Source: Brevundimonas intermedia (GTDB lineage Bacteria > Pseudomonadota > Alphaproteobacteria > Caulobacterales > Caulobacteraceae). Taken from it: a stretch of DNA of 64,000 nt. The stretch is taken from contig NZ_SPVH01000002.1 in NCBI RefSeq assembly GCF_004614235.1, positions 434,001 to 498,000 on the forward strand, given 5' to 3'. Below, piece after piece: positions 27,685 through 37,548 of this stretch. Each line of letters begins with the position of its first letter. Within the stretch, counting starts at the first letter, position 1. Below the pieces are notes generated by a model that did not search any database, was not told the origin of the DNA, and saw only the letters and a program-made list of their open reading frames with translations. Both the position numbers and the translations under genes were made by a program.

Positions 27685-28917
27685 ATGCGTGTTCTGGTTC
27701 TGGGCGGCGACGGTTTCTGCGGCTGGCCCACGGCCCTGCATCTGTCGGCCGCAGGATGGGACGTGACCGTCGTCGACAATCTGAGCCGCCGCAACATCGA
27801 CAACGAGCTGGAGGTTCAGTCGCTGACGCCGATCCGCACCATGGGCGAGCGGATCAAGGCCTGGAAAGAGGTGTCCGGCCGCGACATCGGTTTCGTCAAT
27901 ATGACGGTGGGCAAGGAATTCGACCGTCTGGTCGCCCTGATCCGCGACTACGCCCCCGACAGCGTCGTGCATTTCGCCGAACAGCGGGCGGCCCCCTATT
28001 CGATGAAGTCGGCGCGGCACAAGCTCTACACCGTCGACAACAACATCAACGCCACCAACCACCTGCTGGCCGCCATCGTCGAAAGTGGGCTGGACGTGCA
28101 TCTGGCCCACCTGGGGACCATGGGGGTCTATGGCTACGGCACCGCGGGCCTGCGCATCCCCGAGGGCTATCTGAAGGTGACGGTGGACACCGACCACGGC
28201 CCCGCCGAGCAGGAAATCCTGTTTCCGCCCAACCCGGGCAGCATCTATCACATGACCAAGACGCAGGACGCCCTGCTGTTCCAGTTCTATGCCCGTAACG
28301 ACAACCTGCGCATCACCGACCTGCACCAGGGCATCGTCTGGGGCACCCAGACGACCGAAACCAAGCAGGACGAGCGGCTGATCAACCGCTTCGACTATGA
28401 CGGCGATTACGGCACGGTGCTGAACCGGTTCCTGATGCAGGCGGCGGTCGGCTATCCGTTGACGGTCCACGGATCAGGCGGCCAGACCCGGGCCTTCATC
28501 CACATCCAGGACACGGTGCGCTGCGTCGAGCTGGCGCTGAAGAACCCGCCCAAGCGCGGCGAGCGGGTCAAGATCCTGAACCAGATGACCGAGAGCCGGC
28601 GTGTGCGCGACCTGGCGGCCATGATCGCCGACAAGACCGGCGCCGAAATCCACAACGTCGCCAATCCCCGCCAGGAGGCGGACGAGAACGACCTGGTCGT
28701 CGCCAACGACCAGTTTCGCGACCTGGGGCTGAAGCCCATCACCCTGGCCCAGGGCCTGATGGACGAGGTGACGGAGATCGCCCGACGCTACGCCGACCGG
28801 GCCGATCTGACGCGGGTGCCGTGCGTCTCGGCCTGGAACCAACGCCGGGCCGAGGCGCTGGAAAATGAGGCGCGTCCGCCAGCCGGTGCGCCGCTTTCCA
28901 AAGTTCTGACGGCCTGA
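27685..28917 (+). CDS. sqdB: UDP-sulfoquinovose synthase
   Basis: The 410-residue extended short-chain dehydrogenase matches plant SQD1 and bacterial SqdB along its length: GGDGFCGWPTALHL, VDNLSRRNIDNELEVQSLTPI, HFAEQRAAPYSM, LGTMGVYGYG, Y188-H-M-T-K192, DLHQGIVWGTQT, RFDYDGDYGTVLNRF and GGQTRAFIHIQDTV. The enzyme makes UDP-sulfoquinovose from UDP-glucose and sulfite, the head group of the sulfolipid SQDG. The start ATG at 27685 begins the Rossmann strand directly. No sqdX/sqdD-type glycosyltransferase is adjacent, so lipid synthesis must rely on genes elsewhere, or the sugar serves another polymer. Confidence 0.9.
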   Translation: MRVLVLGGDGFCGWPTALHLSAAGWDVTVVDNLSRRNIDNELEVQSLTPIRTMGERIKAWKEVSGRDIGFVNMTVGKEFDRLVALIRDYAPDSVVHFAEQRAAPYSMKSARHKLYTVDNNINATNHLLAAIVESGLDVHLAHLGTMGVYGYGTAGLRIPEGYLKVTVDTDHGPAEQEILFPPNPGSIYHMTKTQDALLFQFYARNDNLRITDLHQGIVWGTQTTETKQDERLINRFDYDGDYGTVLNRFLMQAAVGYPLTVHGSGGQTRAFIHIQDTVRCVELALKNPPKRGERVKILNQMTESRRVRDLAAMIADKTGAEIHNVANPRQEADENDLVVANDQFRDLGLKPITLAQGLMDEVTEIARRYADRADLTRVPCVSAWNQRRAEALENEARPPAGAPLSKVLTA

Positions 28918-28925
28918 GTAACGTG

Positions 28926-29819
28926 ATGCCCGACGCCCCCTCTTCGCTCAACCTGCTGGTCTTCGGCGGCGGCTATCTGGGACGGGCGACGGCGCTGGAG
29001 GCCATCCGACGCGGCGGACGGGCGACCGCCACCTCGCGCGATCCCGAACGACGTCGCGCCCTGGCGGCCGAGGGCATCACGGCCATCGACCCGACAGACA
29101 CGGCCGCGCTGAAGACTGCGCTTGAGGCGGCGACGGCCGTGCTGATCACCGCCGCGCCGGACGCCCATGGCTGTCCCGGTCTGCGCGCCCTGGGACCGCT
29201 GGCCGGCGACGCCTGGCCCGACTGGATCGGCTATGTCTCCTCCACCTCCGTCTATGGCGACCGGGCCGGGGGATGGGTGTTCGAGGACGGGCCGCTGAAC
29301 GCCGCCAATCTGGAGGGCGCGCGCCGCGTGCGAGCCGAGCGCGACTGGCTGGACGGGGCGCAGGGGATGGGGCTGACGGTGCAGATCTTCCGCCTGCCCG
29401 GCTTCTATGGGCCGGGGCGCAGTGTGGTCGAGCGGCTGCGGGACGGCACGGCGAAACTGGTGCGCAAGCCGGGCCAGGTTTTCAACCGCATCCATGTGGA
29501 CGACATCGTCTCGGGCCTGTTCGCCTCGATGGCACGGCCGCGTCCGGGGGCGGCCTATAATCTGACCGACGACGAACCCTCGCCGGCCGATGTGGTGATG
29601 GAATGGGCCGCCGACCGGATGGGCCTGCCTCGTCCGCCCCAGGTCGACTGGACCGACGACAGCGTCAGCGAGGCGATGCGGCGCTTCTACCTGGATTCCA
29701 AACGCGTCTCGAACGCGCTGGCCAAGGCCGAGTTGAGCTGGCGACCCGCCTATCCGACCTGGCGCGAAGGGCTGGCGGCGATGCTGGAGGTGCCGCCGCC
29801 GTTGCGGTTGGTGAGTTGA
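28926..29819 (+). CDS. NAD-dependent epimerase/dehydratase family protein (YeeZ-like)
   Basis: The 297-residue SDR has the dinucleotide motif LVFGGGYLGRA at the N-terminus, STSVYGD in the middle, and FNRIHVDDIVSGL then YNLTDDEPSP, typical of the YeeZ-type atypical SDRs. The catalytic tyrosine-lysine pair is not clearly present (ARRVRAERDWL where YxxxK would be). It starts eight bases after sqdB on the same strand, so it may modify a nucleotide sugar in the same pathway, or be a co-transcribed quinone/flavin reductase. The substrate is unknown. Confidence 0.75.
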   Translation: MPDAPSSLNLLVFGGGYLGRATALEAIRRGGRATATSRDPERRRALAAEGITAIDPTDTAALKTALEAATAVLITAAPDAHGCPGLRALGPLAGDAWPDWIGYVSSTSVYGDRAGGWVFEDGPLNAANLEGARRVRAERDWLDGAQGMGLTVQIFRLPGFYGPGRSVVERLRDGTAKLVRKPGQVFNRIHVDDIVSGLFASMARPRPGAAYNLTDDEPSPADVVMEWAADRMGLPRPPQVDWTDDSVSEAMRRFYLDSKRVSNALAKAELSWRPAYPTWREGLAAMLEVPPPLRLVS

Positions 29820-29825
29820 TCACAC

Positions 29826-29860
29826 CCCGTCATCCTCGGGCTTGACCCGAAGATGACGGG
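29826..29860. repeat. Compact GTCATCCT-family hairpin between convergent genes
   Basis: CCCGTCATC/GATGACGGG and TCGGG/CCCGA form a 14-of-15 pair hairpin with a CTTGA loop. It is the shortest member of the inverted-repeat family also at 20654 and 54522. It sits six bases after a plus-strand stop and could serve as a bidirectional terminator, although no T run follows. Confidence 0.7.
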
Positions 29861-29871
29861 TTAATGTGGTT

Positions 29872-29914
29872 GCGCGCTCAAGCCGCGAGCGACCGCGTCG
29901 TGAGCATAGCGCGC
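29872..29914 (-). terminator. Hairpin abutting the DUF1134 stop codon
   Basis: GCGCGCT and AGCGCGC form a seven-base outer stem, with GCTCA/TGAGC as an alternative inner pairing. It starts exactly at the end of the DUF1134 gene and probably protects or ends that transcript, though no T run is present. Confidence 0.4.
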
Positions 29915-30526
29915 TTAAAACGGTAGCAGATTCCGCTGGCGGCTGTAGCTCATGGTGCCGACGTTGGCGCCCAGGCGCAGGCCGACGCCGGTGCGGATGG
30001 GGGCCAGGACGATGCCGTCGGCGCGCTGATAGTTCACGCCCATGCCGGCGACCAGATAGGCCGAACCCTCGACGCCCGGATAGCGGCGATAGATCATGTC
30101 GGGATGATAAAGGCCATAGACCAGGGTGAAGACCCGGCTGGCGTTGCCGCCCCAGTCCCAACCCACGGACGCGCCCTGCCAGAACACCTCCTGCGAGGCC
30201 GACAGGTCCTTCATGTGCAGGGCGCCGCGCCCATAACGCGCGCCCACGACCACGGCGCCGGAGCCTTCTTCGCCAGCGATATAGGCGGTCGGACGGTCGC
30301 CCTGGTCGGCGAAGACGCGCTCGATGGCGCCGCCCACGACCTCGGCCGCGATGCCCAGTTCGCGCGAGCCCGCCGAGACCAGTTCGTCGAAGCTGTAGGC
30401 CTGGGCGGTCTGATCCGAGCGGATCGGATAGTTGGGATCGCGCGCCGGCGCCGTGGCGCAGGCGCCGACAGCCGAGGCGCCTGCGGCTGTGGCCAGGCCG
30501 GAAAGAATCATTTGGCGACGATGCAT
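29915..30526 (-). CDS. eipA: DUF1134 (EipA-like) exported protein
   Basis: This 203-residue protein has an N-terminal export signal (MHRRQMILSGLATAAG) with a cysteine at ASAVGAC that could be a lipobox. The DUF1134 domain follows: YSFDELVSAG, GDRPTAYIAGEEGSGAVVVGARYG, GQGASVGWDWGGNASRVFTLVYGL-type blocks, and NYQRADGIVLAPIRTGVGLRLG. The family member EipA of Brucella is a small periplasmic beta-barrel-like protein needed for envelope integrity. The gene stands alone, convergent with the sqdB operon. Confidence 0.8.
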   Translation of the reverse strand: MHRRQMILSGLATAAGASAVGACATAPARDPNYPIRSDQTAQAYSFDELVSAGSRELGIAAEVVGGAIERVFADQGDRPTAYIAGEEGSGAVVVGARYGRGALHMKDLSASQEVFWQGASVGWDWGGNASRVFTLVYGLYHPDMIYRRYPGVEGSAYLVAGMGVNYQRADGIVLAPIRTGVGLRLGANVGTMSYSRQRNLLPF

Positions 30527-30652
30527 GGGGGGACGCTCCGAGAGGCGGCGAGTGGACGGCCGGCTGGCGCGCCGGTCTTGGCTTCACCGTCCCCGACCTT
30601 TGCGGCAGCCTTGCGGCTTCAAGGTTAACGGGGGCTTACGGACGGGCTGCGA

Positions 30653-31993
30653 TCAGGCTGCAACGCGCTTGCGGCGGACGACCAGCCAGGCGACCCCGAT
30701 CAGCACCGCGAGCGTTCCGAACGCCTTGGCGGCCGTCAGCGGATCCTCGACCACGAAGATCACGAACAGGGTCGTGTTGATCACGAGGGCGACGATGGCC
30801 GGCAGCGGATAGAGCGGCATCTTCCACGGCCGCTCCAGATTCGGCTCGCGGACCCGCATGACGATGACGGCGGCGTTCACCAGCACGCTCATCAGCGCCA
30901 GCAGCGACGTCGAGAACGTCAGCAGCGTCTCATAGACGCCGATCGTTGCCAGAAGGCCGCCGGCCAGCACCGTCGCGATCAGCGCCAGACGGGGCGTGCC
31001 ATTGGTCGCCACGCGGGTCAGGGCGGACACCTGATATTCCCGCGCCATGGCGAACAGGACGCGCGGGAACACCATCACCATCGCATTGATGATCGTCACC
31101 AGCGACACCAGCGAAATGGCCGTGACGATGGGCCCCGCCACATCGCCGAACACCCGACCGGCCGCATCCGCCGCCGCCAGGTTCGACCCGGCCATTTCGG
31201 CAGGCGTCAGGACGTTGAGATAGGCCAGGTTGGCCAGGACATAGATCACCGTCACTACGGCGATGCCCGAGAAGGTCGCGCGCGCGATGGTCCGGCCCGG
31301 ATCGACTACCTCCTCACAGAAATAGGAGGCGCTGTTCCAGCCGTAGTAGGTGCCGGAAATGGCCCGCAAGGCCATGACGATGCCGCCGAACGACAGGGCC
31401 GCCGCCGTCGCCGGCGCGATCTCGGTGGCGACGGGCGCGCCCCGGGGCGCCAGGAACAGGCCGATGATCAGCACGGTGAACAGGGCGGCCTTGATCGCGC
31501 TGCCGATCTCCTGCGACCGGCCGCCGACCTTGGTGCCCAGCCATTGCACGCTGCCCACCGCGACGACGATCAGCAGGGCGAGAATGCCGATAGGCACGGT
31601 CGTGGCGACGCCCAATCTGTGCAGATACTCGCCGAAGACCACGGCGATGAAGGCGATGCCGCCCATGTTGCCGAGCCAGTCGCAGACGCCGACAGCCAGC
31701 CCCGTCACAGACCCGAAGGCGCGCCGGGCGAAGATATAGGGACCGCCCGTCTTGCGGATCGAGGCGGCCAGTTCGACCGTCGACATGGCGTCGATCCAGG
31801 CGACCAGGCCGGCGACGCACCACAGGGCGATGATGATCGTGGGGTTCTGCACCCCTTCGGCGACCACGCCCGGCGTGCGCAGAATCCCCTGCCCGATGAC
31901 GCCGCCGACCACGACGGCGACGCCGAACGTCACGCCCAGCACGCGCAGCAGATGGCCGCGATCAGGATCAGCCGCCTGATGTTCCGTCGTCAT
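30653..31993 (-). CDS. APC family amino-acid permease
   Basis: The 446-residue protein has about 12 membrane segments. The APC core motif VVVGGVIGQGILRTPG lies near residues 26-41 (unwound helix 1), and KTGGPYIFARRAFG follows segment 2, matching the broader amino-acid/polyamine/organocation family. Substrate specificity cannot be read. It lies 43 bases after pheT on the same strand, but its start MTTEHQ has no strong ribosome site. It may be a separate unit. Confidence 0.85.
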   Translation of the reverse strand: MTTEHQAADPDRGHLLRVLGVTFGVAVVVGGVIGQGILRTPGVVAEGVQNPTIIIALWCVAGLVAWIDAMSTVELAASIRKTGGPYIFARRAFGSVTGLAVGVCDWLGNMGGIAFIAVVFGEYLHRLGVATTVPIGILALLIVVAVGSVQWLGTKVGGRSQEIGSAIKAALFTVLIIGLFLAPRGAPVATEIAPATAAALSFGGIVMALRAISGTYYGWNSASYFCEEVVDPGRTIARATFSGIAVVTVIYVLANLAYLNVLTPAEMAGSNLAAADAAGRVFGDVAGPIVTAISLVSLVTIINAMVMVFPRVLFAMAREYQVSALTRVATNGTPRLALIATVLAGGLLATIGVYETLLTFSTSLLALMSVLVNAAVIVMRVREPNLERPWKMPLYPLPAIVALVINTTLFVIFVVEDPLTAAKAFGTLAVLIGVAWLVVRRKRVAA

Positions 31994-32036
31994 CGCCTGC
32001 TTCCCCTGCGCCGCCCGAAAGGCGACGCTGCGATCC

Positions 32037-34475
32037 TTATGCCCGCAGCTTGCCGCCCTGCTTCTCCACCGCCGCCACGACCTTGGCGGTCAGGGCCTCG
32101 ATCTCGGCTTCGGTCAGGGTGGCGTCGCGCGGTTGGATGACGACTTCCAGGGCGACGGATTTGAAACCCTCGTCCACGCCCTTGCCGCGATAGACGTCGA
32201 AGACCCGAACCTCGGCGATCAGGGCCTTGTCGGCGCCGGTCGCGGCGCGGACAAGGTCGCCCACCGGCTTGGCGTCTTCAACCACGAAGGCGAAGTCGCG
32301 GGTCAGGGGCATGAAGGCCGACAGGTCGGCGGAACCGCGCGCCTTGCCGCCCTTGCCGCGCGGCTCGGGCACATTGTCCAGCACGATCTCGAAGCCCAGC
32401 ATCGGACCGTCGGCGTCCAGGGCCTTCAGCACGCGCGGGTGCAGTTCGCCGAACTCGACCATCACATTCTTGGTGCCCAGCTGCAGCCGGGCCGAACGGC
32501 CGGGGTGCCACCAGTCGCGGTTCTGGCCCTGGGCCAGTTGCAGGGAGGCGACCGGCGCGCCGATCTCTTCCAGCAGGGTGGTCAGGTCGCCCTTCATCGC
32601 GAACAGGGCGTCTTCGCCGCTTCCGGCCCAGTGACGGGCGGCGTGGGGCGCGACCAGGCCGGCGATGACGGTGCGCTGATCCTTGGGGCCGTCGGCCAGA
32701 TAGATGGGGCCGATCTCGAACAGGGCGGCGTCGGCGAACCCGCGCGCGGCGTTGCGCGCCGCCGCCTGGATCAGGTTGGGCAGGGCCGAGGGGCGCATGC
32801 AGTCCAGATCGGCCGCAATGGGGTTCTCCAGCACCAGCCGGTCGTCCCCGCCGCCGAACAGGACGGCCGTCGATTGTTTGGTGAAGGACCAGGTGACGGC
32901 CTCGGCATAGCCCAAGGCGGCGAGCGCACGGCGCGCCGTGCGGACGCGGGCCTGGCGGGGGCTCAGCACCCCGCCTGCGGGGCGGGCGACTTCAGGCAGG
33001 GGCGTGTCGGGCAGGCTGTCGAAGCCCTCGATCCGCGCCACCTCTTCCACCAGATCAGCCCGGCCTTCGACGTCGCGCCGCCATGACGGCGGGGTCACGG
33101 TCCAGGGCTCGGCCTGATCGGCGGGGCCGGCGGTGACCAGGAAGCCGAGCTGGCCCAGGATGGTCCCGATCCGGTCGTCGTCCAGGTCCATGCCGCTGAG
33201 CCGCTTCACATAGGCGGGGTCGAAGGCGAAGGGCGCCGGGCTGGCCGGGGGTTCGCCGACGAAGACGATCTCGGACGGCTCGCCGCCGCACAGGTCCAGG
33301 ATCAGGCGGGTGGCCAGCTCCAGACCCGGCGTGACCGAGACCGGATCGACGCCGCGCGCGAACCGGTACTGGGCGTCGGAATGGATGCCAAGCGCACGGC
33401 CGGTCTGGGCGATGACCAGCGGATCGAACCAGGCGCTTTCGATGAAGACGTCGGTGGTGGTTTCGTCGCAGCCGGTGCTTTCGCCGCCCATGACGCCGCC
33501 CAGGCCGATGGGACGCTCGCCCCCGGCGTCGGCGATGACGCAGTCGGTCGCGGCGGCCGCATAGGTCTTGCCGTCCAGGGCGATCAAATGCTCGGGCTCT
33601 CCGCCCTCGATATGGGCGGTCTCGGCCGACACTTGGCCCGCGCGCACCACGATCTCGGTCCCGACCAGCTTGGCCACGTCATAGACGTGCAGCGGCCGGG
33701 CGCGGTCGTAGGCGATCAGATTGGTCACATCGACCAGCCGGTTGATCGAGCGCAGGCCGATGGCGGTCAGACGTTTCTGCAGCCAGGCCGGCGACGGGCC
33801 GTTCTTCACGCCGCGAATGACGCGACCGGCGAAGACCGGACACATCTCGGGCGCATCCAGCCGCACGGTGATCGGCGACGGGAAGGCTCCGCGCACCACG
33901 GCGATGTCGAAATGCTTCAGCTTGCCGACGCTGGCGGCGGCCAGATCCCGCGCGATGCCGGCGACGCCCAGCCAGTCGGGACGGTTCGGCGTCACTTCGA
34001 AATCGATGACCGGTTCCGCGCCGAACAGCCCGGCCACCGGCGTCCCGACCGGAATCTCGGGCGGCAGTTCCTGGATCCCGTCGCTCTCGTCGGACAACTC
34101 AAGCTCGGACGCCGAGCACAGCATGCCGTTCGACACCACGCCGCGCACCGGCTTTTCCACCAGGGTCACGCCCAGCCCGGGCACATAGGCGCCGATGGGG
34201 GCGTAGATGGTGGTCAGGCCCGCGCGCGCATTGGGCGCGCCGCAGACGATCTCCTTCAGCCCATCGACCGTCTCGACCTGACAGACCTGCAGCCGGTCGG
34301 CGTTGGGGTGGCGCTCAGCCGACAGGATCTTGGCGACCGTGAAGGGCGCCAGCTTGGCGGCGGGGTCGAGAACCTCTTCGACCTCCAGCCCGGCCATGGT
34401 CATGGCCTCGGCGATCCGATGCACGTCCGCCTCGGTTTCGAGGTGGTCCTTCAGCCAGGACAGGGCGAACTTCAT
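32037..34475 (-). CDS. pheT: Phenylalanine-tRNA ligase beta subunit
   Basis: The 812-residue bacterial PheT has the N-terminal tRNA-binding OB domain ([27 protein letters not shown], about 42-70), the B3/B4 editing domain (about 210-390), the B5 domain, a catalytic-like core and the C-terminal anticodon-recognising FDX-ACB domain ([17 protein letters not shown] onwards). With PheS it forms the alpha2-beta2 enzyme that charges tRNA-Phe. It is downstream of pheS but separated from it by two small paralogous genes, which is unusual. Confidence 0.97.
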   Translation of the reverse strand: MKFALSWLKDHLETEADVHRIAEAMTMAGLEVEEVLDPAAKLAPFTVAKILSAERHPNADRLQVCQVETVDGLKEIVCGAPNARAGLTTIYAPIGAYVPGLGVTLVEKPVRGVVSNGMLCSASELELSDESDGIQELPPEIPVGTPVAGLFGAEPVIDFEVTPNRPDWLGVAGIARDLAAASVGKLKHFDIAVVRGAFPSPITVRLDAPEMCPVFAGRVIRGVKNGPSPAWLQKRLTAIGLRSINRLVDVTNLIAYDRARPLHVYDVAKLVGTEIVVRAGQVSAETAHIEGGEPEHLIALDGKTYAAAATDCVIADAGGERPIGLGGVMGGESTGCDETTTDVFIESAWFDPLVIAQTGRALGIHSDAQYRFARGVDPVSVTPGLELATRLILDLCGGEPSEIVFVGEPPASPAPFAFDPAYVKRLSGMDLDDDRIGTILGQLGFLVTAGPADQAEPWTVTPPSWRRDVEGRADLVEEVARIEGFDSLPDTPLPEVARPAGGVLSPRQARVRTARRALAALGYAEAVTWSFTKQSTAVLFGGGDDRLVLENPIAADLDCMRPSALPNLIQAAARNAARGFADAALFEIGPIYLADGPKDQRTVIAGLVAPHAARHWAGSGEDALFAMKGDLTTLLEEIGAPVASLQLAQGQNRDWWHPGRSARLQLGTKNVMVEFGELHPRVLKALDADGPMLGFEIVLDNVPEPRGKGGKARGSADLSAFMPLTRDFAFVVEDAKPVGDLVRAATGADKALIAEVRVFDVYRGKGVDEGFKSVALEVVIQPRDATLTEAEIEALTAKVVAAVEKQGGKLRA

Positions 34476-34482
34476 GAGGGTC

Positions 34483-34881
34483 TCAGGCCTTGGGCTTGTC
34501 GGTCAGGGCGCCGACCTGGGCGATGAATTCGGGCGTGCCGGTAAAACCGACCCCGTAGAATTCGCAGCCGATGAAATGGCAGTCGCGCATCGGGATCGTG
34601 CCGATGGCCTTGTCGCCGACGGGGCTGAGCAGCAGGTTCTGAATCCCGCCGCGACTGTCGCCGAAATTGGTGTCGGTGAAGGTAACGCCGTTCGACACCA
34701 GGATCACCGCCGGCCCCTGGAACCGGCAGCCGGTGAAGGTACGTCCCTCGACCAGCGGCACGCCCTTTGCGGAGGCGGCCGCATAGAGTTCGTACAGGAT
34801 GATATCCACGTTCTCGAACGTCTTGGCGCTCAGGTCCGGCGCGTCTGCGAGCGGACGAGTGATTGGCAGGATGGAGTTCAT
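34483..34881 (-). CDS. Small repeat-like protein between pheS and pheT, copy 2
   Basis: A 132-residue protein starting [15 protein letters not shown]. It has alternating short hydrophobic and polar segments: [39 protein letters not shown], and [22 protein letters not shown]. The F-x-x-C-x-F spacing resembles a right-handed beta-helix (pentapeptide-like) solenoid. Its ATG overlaps the stop of copy 1 by four bases (ATGA), and pheT starts seven bases after its stop, so it is co-expressed with pheST. I recognise no named family. No signal peptide. Confidence 0.75.
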   Translation of the reverse strand: MNSILPITRPLADAPDLSAKTFENVDIILYELYAAASAKGVPLVEGRTFTGCRFQGPAVILVSNGVTFTDTNFGDSRGGIQNLLLSPVGDKAIGTIPMRDCHFIGCEFYGVGFTGTPEFIAQVGALTDKPKA

Positions 34882-35276
34882 GCCGATCGCCTTCCCTGGC
34901 TGAGAACCGCTTCGAAATTCTGCAGGAAGGCGGGCGCGCCGGTGAACCCGACAGCATGGAATTTGCAGCGCAGGAAGGCGCAGTTCTGGAACGCGACCGC
35001 GCCGATGACCTTTTCCGGGCCGACGGGCGCCAGCAAAAGATTGCGGATGTCCCCGCCGGAAAAGCCCATGTCGCACTCATCGAAGGTGCAGCCGCCGGCG
35101 GCGAGCAGCACGGCGGGACCCTCGATACGGCAATCGGTGAAGGTCTTGTTCTCGATCAGGTTTCGGCCCGCAGACATCGCCTCCGCGATCAGCTGCGGCA
35201 ACCAGATGTTCGCCCTGTCGTAGGCCGGCCCCTCGCCGATCCGCTTGAAGGTGATGGTGTCTTGCGCGTCAGTCAT
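34878..35276 (-). CDS. Small repeat-like protein between pheS and pheT, copy 1
   Basis: Also 132 residues, starting MTDAQDTITFKRIGEGPAYD. Blocks KTFTDCRIEGPAVLLAAGGCTF, GFSGGDIRNLLLAPVGPEKVIGA and FQNCAFLRCKFHAVGFTGAPAF align one-to-one with copy 2, so the two arose by tandem duplication. It follows pheS by three bases and overlaps copy 2 by four. A beta-helix scaffold with regularly placed C and F residues is likely. The position suggests a role linked to PheRS, to phenylalanine status, or mere hitch-hiking. Function unknown. Confidence 0.75.
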   Translation of the reverse strand: MTDAQDTITFKRIGEGPAYDRANIWLPQLIAEAMSAGRNLIENKTFTDCRIEGPAVLLAAGGCTFDECDMGFSGGDIRNLLLAPVGPEKVIGAVAFQNCAFLRCKFHAVGFTGAPAFLQNFEAVLSQGRRSA

Positions 35277-35279
35277 GGA

Positions 35280-36356
35280 TCAGCTCAGGCCCGAGGCCGG
35301 ATTGGGGGCCGCGAAGGCCGAGAAACCGTAATGCGCCAGCCAGCGGGTGTCGGCGTCGAACATGGGACGCAGGTCGGGCACGCCGTATTTCAGCATGGCC
35401 AAACGATCCACGCCCATGCCGAAGGCGAAGCCCTGATACTCGTCCGGGTCGATGCCACAGTTCTTCAGCACATTGGGATGCACCATCCCGCAACCCAGGA
35501 TTTCCAGCCAGTCGTCGCCGGTGTTGAACACCAGCTTGCCGCCTGAGCGGTCACAGCGGATGTCCATCTCGGCCGAGGGTTCGGTGAAGGGGAAGTGGTG
35601 CGGCCGGAACCGCGCCTGAACCTCGTCCAGCTCGAAGAAGCGGGCGATGAAGGTCTGAAGCGTCGTCTTCAGATGGCCCATATGGATGTCGCGGTCGATC
35701 ACCAGGCCTTCGATCTGGTGGAACATCGGCGTGTGGGTGGCGTCCGAATCCTTACGGAAGGTGCGACCCGGCGCGATGATGCGGATCGGCGGCTTTTGCG
35801 ACATCATGGTGCGGACCTGCACCGGGCTGGTGTGGGTCCGCAGCACCTTGCGCTCGCCCGTCTCGGGGTCGGGCTTGAGGAAGAAGGTGTCGTGCATCTC
35901 CCGCGCGGGGTGTTTGGGCGGGAAGTTCAGGGCGGTGAAGTTGTGGAAGTCGTCCTCGATGTCCGGGCCTTCGGCGACCGCAAAGCCCATCTCGGCGAAC
36001 AGGGCGATCATCTCGTCCATCACCTGCATGGTGGGGTGAACCCCGCCCTTGCGACGCGGCCGGGCCGGCAGGGTCAGGTCGACGCGTTCGGCCTGAAGCC
36101 GGGCGTCCAGTTCGGCGGCCTCCAGCTCGGCCTTCCTGGCGGCGATGGCAGCGGCGACGCGGTCGCGCAGGCCGTTGATCATCGGCCCCTGTTCGCGACG
36201 TTCATCGGGGCTCATCGCGCCCATGCCCTTCAGCAGGCCGGAGACGGAGCCGGACTTGCCCAGGGCGGCGACGCGCACCTCTTCCAGGGCGGCGACGCTT
36301 TCGGCGCCGCCGATGGCGTTGATCAGGTCGAGTTCGAGTGTGGCGAGATCGGTCAT
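35280..36356 (-). CDS. pheS: Phenylalanine-tRNA ligase alpha subunit
   Basis: The 358-residue catalytic subunit of class II PheRS has an N-terminal coiled coil (1-90) that contacts tRNA, then motif 1 ([19 protein letters not shown]), motif 2 ([10 protein letters not shown] and [14 protein letters not shown]) and motif 3 ([18 protein letters not shown]). It is first in the pheS-paralogue-paralogue-pheT unit. The polysaccharide deacetylase gene upstream is on the same strand but 41 bases away. Confidence 0.97.
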   Translation of the reverse strand: MTDLATLELDLINAIGGAESVAALEEVRVAALGKSGSVSGLLKGMGAMSPDERREQGPMINGLRDRVAAAIAARKAELEAAELDARLQAERVDLTLPARPRRKGGVHPTMQVMDEMIALFAEMGFAVAEGPDIEDDFHNFTALNFPPKHPAREMHDTFFLKPDPETGERKVLRTHTSPVQVRTMMSQKPPIRIIAPGRTFRKDSDATHTPMFHQIEGLVIDRDIHMGHLKTTLQTFIARFFELDEVQARFRPHHFPFTEPSAEMDIRCDRSGGKLVFNTGDDWLEILGCGMVHPNVLKNCGIDPDEYQGFAFGMGVDRLAMLKYGVPDLRPMFDADTRWLAHYGFSAFAAPNPASGLS

Positions 36357-36397
36357 TTGCCCCGTGCCTTAGCGTCCTCGGGCGCGTTCGTCACCCT

Positions 36398-37378
36398 TCA
36401 AGGGTTCGATGCGATGGCCTGAAGTTCCGATGCCGGCGCCTTGTTGGCCGCGACGATCCAGGCAGGCGGCTCCGGCTCCCAGCGGATGGGCCGGCCGTCG
36501 GTCGCCATCCAGCGGTGCAGCCACGAGATTCCGTTGGCGCGGACATAGGTATCGGCGTGGCCGTAGATCGGATCGGCCAGCGCCTCTTCCAGAGACACGA
36601 AGCGATAGCCGCGCGCCAGATACAGGGCGTGAATCTGCGGATAATACGCCTGGTTCAGGCTGTTGGCGTGCAGCAACAGGACCTGCACCGGCTCGCGCCC
36701 GCCGGCGACCTCGGCGCTGTAGGGTTCGAAGAACTCCAGCACCGTGGCCATGTGCGCCACATAGGCCAGGCCGATGCGCTGCATCAGGGCCGCATCGCCC
36801 AGTTGCTCGGCCTTGCGATAGACGTCGGCGAACATCCAGTCGTTGTTGTCGATCGTGACCGGCGCGACCGTATAGCCGCGCTGGGACAGACCGGCGGCGA
36901 TGGCGTCGTGCTTCTCCGGCGTCTCTCCGGTGAACAGATAGGGATGGCGGAACCAGCGCAGGCGCTGTCCCCTCGCCTCCAGCACGTCGCGCACGATCGG
37001 CGACCCGGCGTCCACGTCGGCCAGATAGGCCTCGGCCGTCGTGCGGTGGATGTTGATGTGGCTGAAGGTGTGGTTGCCCAGGTCCAGACCGCCGTCCAGC
37101 CAGACGTTCAGGATGGGCGGCAGGGTCGCGTCGCGTTCGGCGTCGCACATCCGGCCTGCATTGACGAAGGCCGCGCCGTGGGTGTCCAGCGGCTTCAGCA
37201 TGGCGACGAAGTCCTGGGTGATGGCCATCATCCGCGTCGGATCGCACAGGGTCGCCTCGTCCGCCTGGAACGGAAGATCGTCGAAGGTGACGGCGACGCG
37301 TCGCTCTTGCGCGACGGCGGGGTGGGCCAGGGCCAGAGCGAGAGCGAGAGCCAGGCTGAAAATCAGGGTGCGCATCAT
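36398..37378 (-). CDS. Exported polysaccharide deacetylase (NodB domain)
   Basis: The 326-residue protein has a signal peptide (ends at AHPAVAQE). NodB motifs: VTFDDLPF (metal-binding DD), GNHTFSHINIH (H-x3-H zinc pair), RHPYLF, then a VTIDNNDWMF motif and a late LLLHANSLN. Such carbohydrate esterase 4 enzymes remove N- or O-acetyl groups from peptidoglycan, chitooligomers or exopolysaccharide in the periplasm. The start is ATG 37378 or the next codon. It is divergent from the sensor kinase gene at 37549. Confidence 0.85.
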   Translation of the reverse strand: MMRTLIFSLALALALALAHPAVAQERRVAVTFDDLPFQADEATLCDPTRMMAITQDFVAMLKPLDTHGAAFVNAGRMCDAERDATLPPILNVWLDGGLDLGNHTFSHINIHRTTAEAYLADVDAGSPIVRDVLEARGQRLRWFRHPYLFTGETPEKHDAIAAGLSQRGYTVAPVTIDNNDWMFADVYRKAEQLGDAALMQRIGLAYVAHMATVLEFFEPYSAEVAGGREPVQVLLLHANSLNQAYYPQIHALYLARGYRFVSLEEALADPIYGHADTYVRANGISWLHRWMATDGRPIRWEPEPPAWIVAANKAPASELQAIASNP

Positions 37379-37548
37379 GGCGCGAGGCTAGCGGCGAAGC
37401 GCGTGTGGGGGAACGTTCATTCGGAATTGTGCGATTTCCATCCGTTGACGGATCAACTGTCTGAAACCCGCCGCGAAAGGTTCATGAACGGCAAAGCTGG
37501 CGTTAAATATCAGCCGCTAAGCAGGCCTCCGAACGGGTGGGGACCTTG

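Noticed and set aside
29872..29914. Hairpin with CTCAAGC and ATAG, like the thiolase/rpmI element
   Set aside because: The inner stem does not have the GAA-closed form, its length differs and the sense orientation faces no gene; probably a chance match.
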